64,000 nt of DNA from CALCKW01 sp033852095 (GTDB taxonomy: Bacteria > Pseudomonadota > Gammaproteobacteria > CALCKW01): positions 6,934 through 70,933 of the forward strand of contig JAWSVD010000048.1 in assembly GCA_033852095.1 (NCBI GenBank), in the 5' to 3' direction. The notes below the pieces were generated by a model. The model was not told where the DNA came from and did no database searches. It saw only the letters and a list, made by a program, of their open reading frames with translations. A program made the translations under genes and the position numbers. Shown piece by piece: positions 61,630 through 64,000 of this stretch (positions within the stretch are counted from its first letter, which is position 1; each line of letters starts with the position of its first letter).

Positions 61630-63441
61630 TTAGAGTATTTCTTTTGCCGGCAGTGCTGCGATGCGCACGGTTGAAACCACGTGCGCGGCAGATGAGCTGA
61701 AGTCCGTGTTTGGCTCAGCGGTGCTAAACGCTGTGTGCAGGGTTGTCGCTGGCTGCACCGCGATGACGGGCAGCGGGCTGCGTCTTTTCAGCTCGTACAG
61801 CGTATTGGATGTATGGCGCATCCAGACGCGGTAGGGGCGGTGGTAACTGTGCACCTTGTGCACGCTGACGGCGCTCGCGGGAAAGGCATCGGGGTAATTG
61901 GAGAAAACACGATCACCCGATTTAAAAACCTCATCGGGATCGGCAGGCGCCTGCTTTTCGTGGCCGCCGTAGATATCAGCGGCGGGCAGATACCATTGGG
62001 CGTGCCGCGCGGCATTGGCATTGAGCAACAAGACGGTGCCTGCTCCCGCCTCTGTGCTGAGTTGTTTGATGTCTTTCACCAGTGCGATCGGCGGTGCATC
62101 ATCGTTGAGGGCAGCGTTCAAGGTGGGGGCCGCCGCTGCGATGGCCAAAGCCATCAAGACAAACTGCACGCGGTTGCCGTAGCGGCGGCTCTGCAGCCCG
62201 AGCATGGGCAAGAGCACAAAAAAGGGCAGCAGTGGGATGTAAAAGCGGGTGTGCGGTGGCACCAGCAAGACAACCACGAGCGTGTAGGCGATCGCCACCA
62301 GCAACAAATACCCAATGGTCTCGGAGGCGACTTGCGCTTTTCTCCAGTAATAGCGAATGCGCGGCAGCAGGGCTAGGGCGCCAAACACATAGAAGAGTGT
62401 GTAGAGCGTTCCGGGGATCGTCCATTCAACGTAGTCTACAGACCAAGGGTTGAGTGTGGTGCCGAATTTTTGCAACACATGGCCAATGCTCTCCGGATAC
62501 CACATGTTCATGCCGAGAGCAAAGTAGCCCAACGCGCCTATGTGCGTGGCGAGTCGAATCAGCACATCCACAATGTTCACGTTGTCAGCGAGCAGAGGTG
62601 ATCCACTGGCGGAGCCAAAGGAGGCCTTGAATTCAATGATTTGGTTGAAGTAGGTCATCCACCCGTGTCCGTCCAGATCGTATTGGCTGATCACCGTGGG
62701 CACAAGCCAGAGCAGATTCACCACGGCAAAACTGCAGAGCACCCAAAAAGCGGTCTTCAACGCAGGCCGGAAATACAGTAGCGTGCCGATCAGCAGCAGT
62801 GGCGCGAGCAGGCCAAACTGGGGCCTGATGCCGACCATTATGGCAAGCATGGCGGAAGCGGCGATGAGTCCTCGTGCCGATGTCGATCCGTCTCGCCGAG
62901 CGTTGAGAACAAGCACCATAAACAGGCTCAAGGCTGCAGCGGCGAGGGTGTCGCTCATGGGACGGCTGGCGGTGATCCACAGCCCAGGCGCGAAGGCGAG
63001 AATGATTGAGGCGATGAGGCTGGTGCTGGGCGTGAGCACAAATCTATACAGGCGATACCATGCGGCGACAAATACAGCACCACCCAGTGCAGCGACCAAA
63101 CTCAGCGAGGTGGGGATGTGGCCAACAAAATAGTGAACTACTTTTACCAGGGCGATAAACACCGGAGCACCCGGTGGGTGCGGTGCCGCCAGTGTCAAAT
63201 CAAAGTCTTTAACCGCCAGCGCAAAATTGATGGAGTCGTAGTCCTCCAAATATTGGTTGGCAGTAAGAAAGTAGGCAATAAACGAAGCGATCAAAATGGC
63301 CGCGCTCATCAGCGTCTCAGCAGATATCTTTGTGGTGACGCTGGCTAGAGCATTCAGCAAAACCGGTTTGCGGTCCACTTCACTGCGCTGATGTGCCAGC
63401 AGCGAAGCCGAAGTATCGATAACGCCTGCTTTGCTTTCCAT
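61630..63441 (-). CDS. GT39/DUF2723-like multi-spanning glycosyltransferase
   Basis: 603 aa from ATG 63441 (a longer frame to 63630 has a poor N-terminus). About ten or more membrane helices. The first periplasmic loop has DYDSINFALAVKDFDLTLAAPHPPGAPVFIAL, the 'D...HPPG' signature of DUF2723/ArnT-PMT-type lipid-phosphosugar-dependent transferases (GT-C fold), with the likely catalytic Asp. The C-terminal ~150 residues are soluble and periplasmic (DIKQLSTEAGAGTVLLLNANAARHAQWY...). Target and donor are unknown. Stands alone at the window end with its own terminator. Confidence 0.78.
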   Translation of the reverse strand: MESKAGVIDTSASLLAHQRSEVDRKPVLLNALASVTTKISAETLMSAAILIASFIAYFLTANQYLEDYDSINFALAVKDFDLTLAAPHPPGAPVFIALVKVVHYFVGHIPTSLSLVAALGGAVFVAAWYRLYRFVLTPSTSLIASIILAFAPGLWITASRPMSDTLAAAALSLFMVLVLNARRDGSTSARGLIAASAMLAIMVGIRPQFGLLAPLLLIGTLLYFRPALKTAFWVLCSFAVVNLLWLVPTVISQYDLDGHGWMTYFNQIIEFKASFGSASGSPLLADNVNIVDVLIRLATHIGALGYFALGMNMWYPESIGHVLQKFGTTLNPWSVDYVEWTIPGTLYTLFYVFGALALLPRIRYYWRKAQVASETIGYLLLVAIAYTLVVVLLVPPHTRFYIPLLPFFVLLPMLGLQSRRYGNRVQFVLMALAIAAAAPTLNAALNDDAPPIALVKDIKQLSTEAGAGTVLLLNANAARHAQWYLPAADIYGGHEKQAPADPDEVFKSGDRVFSNYPDAFPASAVSVHKVHSYHRPYRVWMRHTSNTLYELKRRSPLPVIAVQPATTLHTAFSTAEPNTDFSSSAAHVVSTVRIAALPAKEIL

Positions 63442-64000
63442 GCTGAGTCGCCTGTTCTTATTGTTTTGTCTCAATGTATCGGGTCCACCCCGTTGATTGT
63501 TTTTATGATTGAGATAAAGTCCCTGTGTGCTCGAATACCCCGCGAGGTACCTTTTGGCTTTTCTGGCAGGTGTTTTAATGAGCCGAGCAATGCAATTGTT
63601 TGCAGCGCTGTAGTTCTTCGTTGCGTCCACTGTAGCAATCCTGGTTTTTCATACTTTGAAGACGATCGCAGGATCGGTGTTTTATTGCTTAGTGCCCCTA
63701 GTTATGCCAAAACATGGATAAATACCTGTGCAGGCCCATTATTAGAAGTGAGTGTTTCGCTTTTGTATCGGATATTTGACTTCATACAGGGTGAAATGTG
63801 AGCTGCATCACAGTTCAAACCGTTATGCTGGCGCTTGCAGCACATCGCCAGTGATGGAGCGGGAGCTATTTCGTGTCTTCTTCCTGTCATTGCTCTTAGT
63901 AATGTTCTGCTCAAATCGCAGTGCCAATGGCGGGGTTTGGGTAAAAAATCAGTTCCAAGTGAGGAAACTCCGAAATGAATTAGGTGGCAATGCCTAACTA
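63442..64000. other. Terminal region, mostly non-coding
   Basis: About 560 bases, AT-richer than average, upstream of the glycosyltransferase gene. One small candidate frame (63854-63997) is listed separately; otherwise no gene or strong structure is supported. Confidence 0.45.
63854..63997 (+). CDS. Possible small exported peptide
   Basis: 47 aa frame. MERELFRVFFLSLLLVMFCSNRSANGG looks like a short N-region plus a hydrophobic signal with a cysteine, then a basic tail (VKNQFQVRKLRNELGGNA). No clear ribosome-binding site and no homology known to me, so this may be chance. Confidence 0.25.
   Translation: MERELFRVFFLSLLLVMFCSNRSANGGVWVKNQFQVRKLRNELGGNA

Noticed and set aside
1..64000. CRISPR arrays, tRNA or rRNA genes, insertion sequences, prophage
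   Set aside because: No regularly spaced repeats, cloverleaf-type sequences, transposase or integrase coding regions were seen on either strand by reading; no search program was available.

Overview
The window looks like ordinary chromosome from an aerobic, free-living gammaproteobacterium, probably a marine member of the Cellvibrionales/Halieaceae/Spongiibacteraceae type. This is inferred from gene content (NudE, YejBEF, ZnuABC, TadA, monofunctional RelA, divergent TesA/YbbA-YbbP, a PA0069-type radical SAM protein, LutABC, glutaryl-CoA catabolism) and high GC; no database search was possible. I found no rRNA, tRNA, CRISPR array, integrase or insertion sequence. One ambiguous dinucleotide (NN at 11653-11654) breaks the frame of znuA and is most likely an assembly artefact.

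Layout. 1-4.4 kb: the 3' end of a DUF945-like gene, then the translationally coupled yejB-yejE-yejF peptide ABC importer without yejA. 4.5-11.2 kb: nudE, a VWA-domain lipoprotein, a small membrane protein, a 4'-phosphopantetheinyl transferase, a cold-shock protein with clear terminators around it, a radical SAM protein, an exported beta-rich protein and a Trm112-like protein. 11.3-13.7 kb: znuA-znuC-znuB zinc uptake. 14.1-18.6 kb: a compact operon of a tiny membrane/lipoprotein-like peptide, XpaC-like protein, TelA-like protein, SPFH-GYF fusion and a double zinc-ribbon membrane protein; this is the best candidate for an undescribed system.

18.8-33.2 kb is catabolic and transport territory: a DadA/PuuB-like FAD oxidase, an ElyC/YdcF-like protein, a LysR regulator divergent from an MttB-family methyltransferase, a GbdR-like GlxA/AraC regulator, a GlcD-like FAD dehydrogenase, gcdR-gcdH-gcdG for glutarate/glutaryl-CoA, an M32 carboxypeptidase and a SulP anion transporter. 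33.5-34.4 kb holds two small exported proteins, including a rhodanese fold without its catalytic cysteine. 34.6-43.7 kb is a minus-strand exopolysaccharide operon: UDP-xylose synthase, Wzc-like tyrosine autokinase, priming sugar transferase, WecG/TagA glycosyltransferase, Wzx-like flippase, two GT2 enzymes and a Wzy/ligase-like protein.

44.2-48.4 kb: tadA, two poorly characterised genes, NfeD plus a QmcA-like SPFH protein, YjbQ and an exported protein. 48.5-52.2 kb: an LldR-like GntR regulator divergent from lutABC (L-lactate oxidation), with a perfect 17-bp operator-like palindrome between them. 52.5-64 kb: an M16 pseudopeptidase lipoprotein, a very basic exported protein, tesA divergent from ybbA-ybbP with overlapping start codons, relA followed by nth with an unusual cysteine cluster, and a multi-spanning GT39/DUF2723-like glycosyltransferase.
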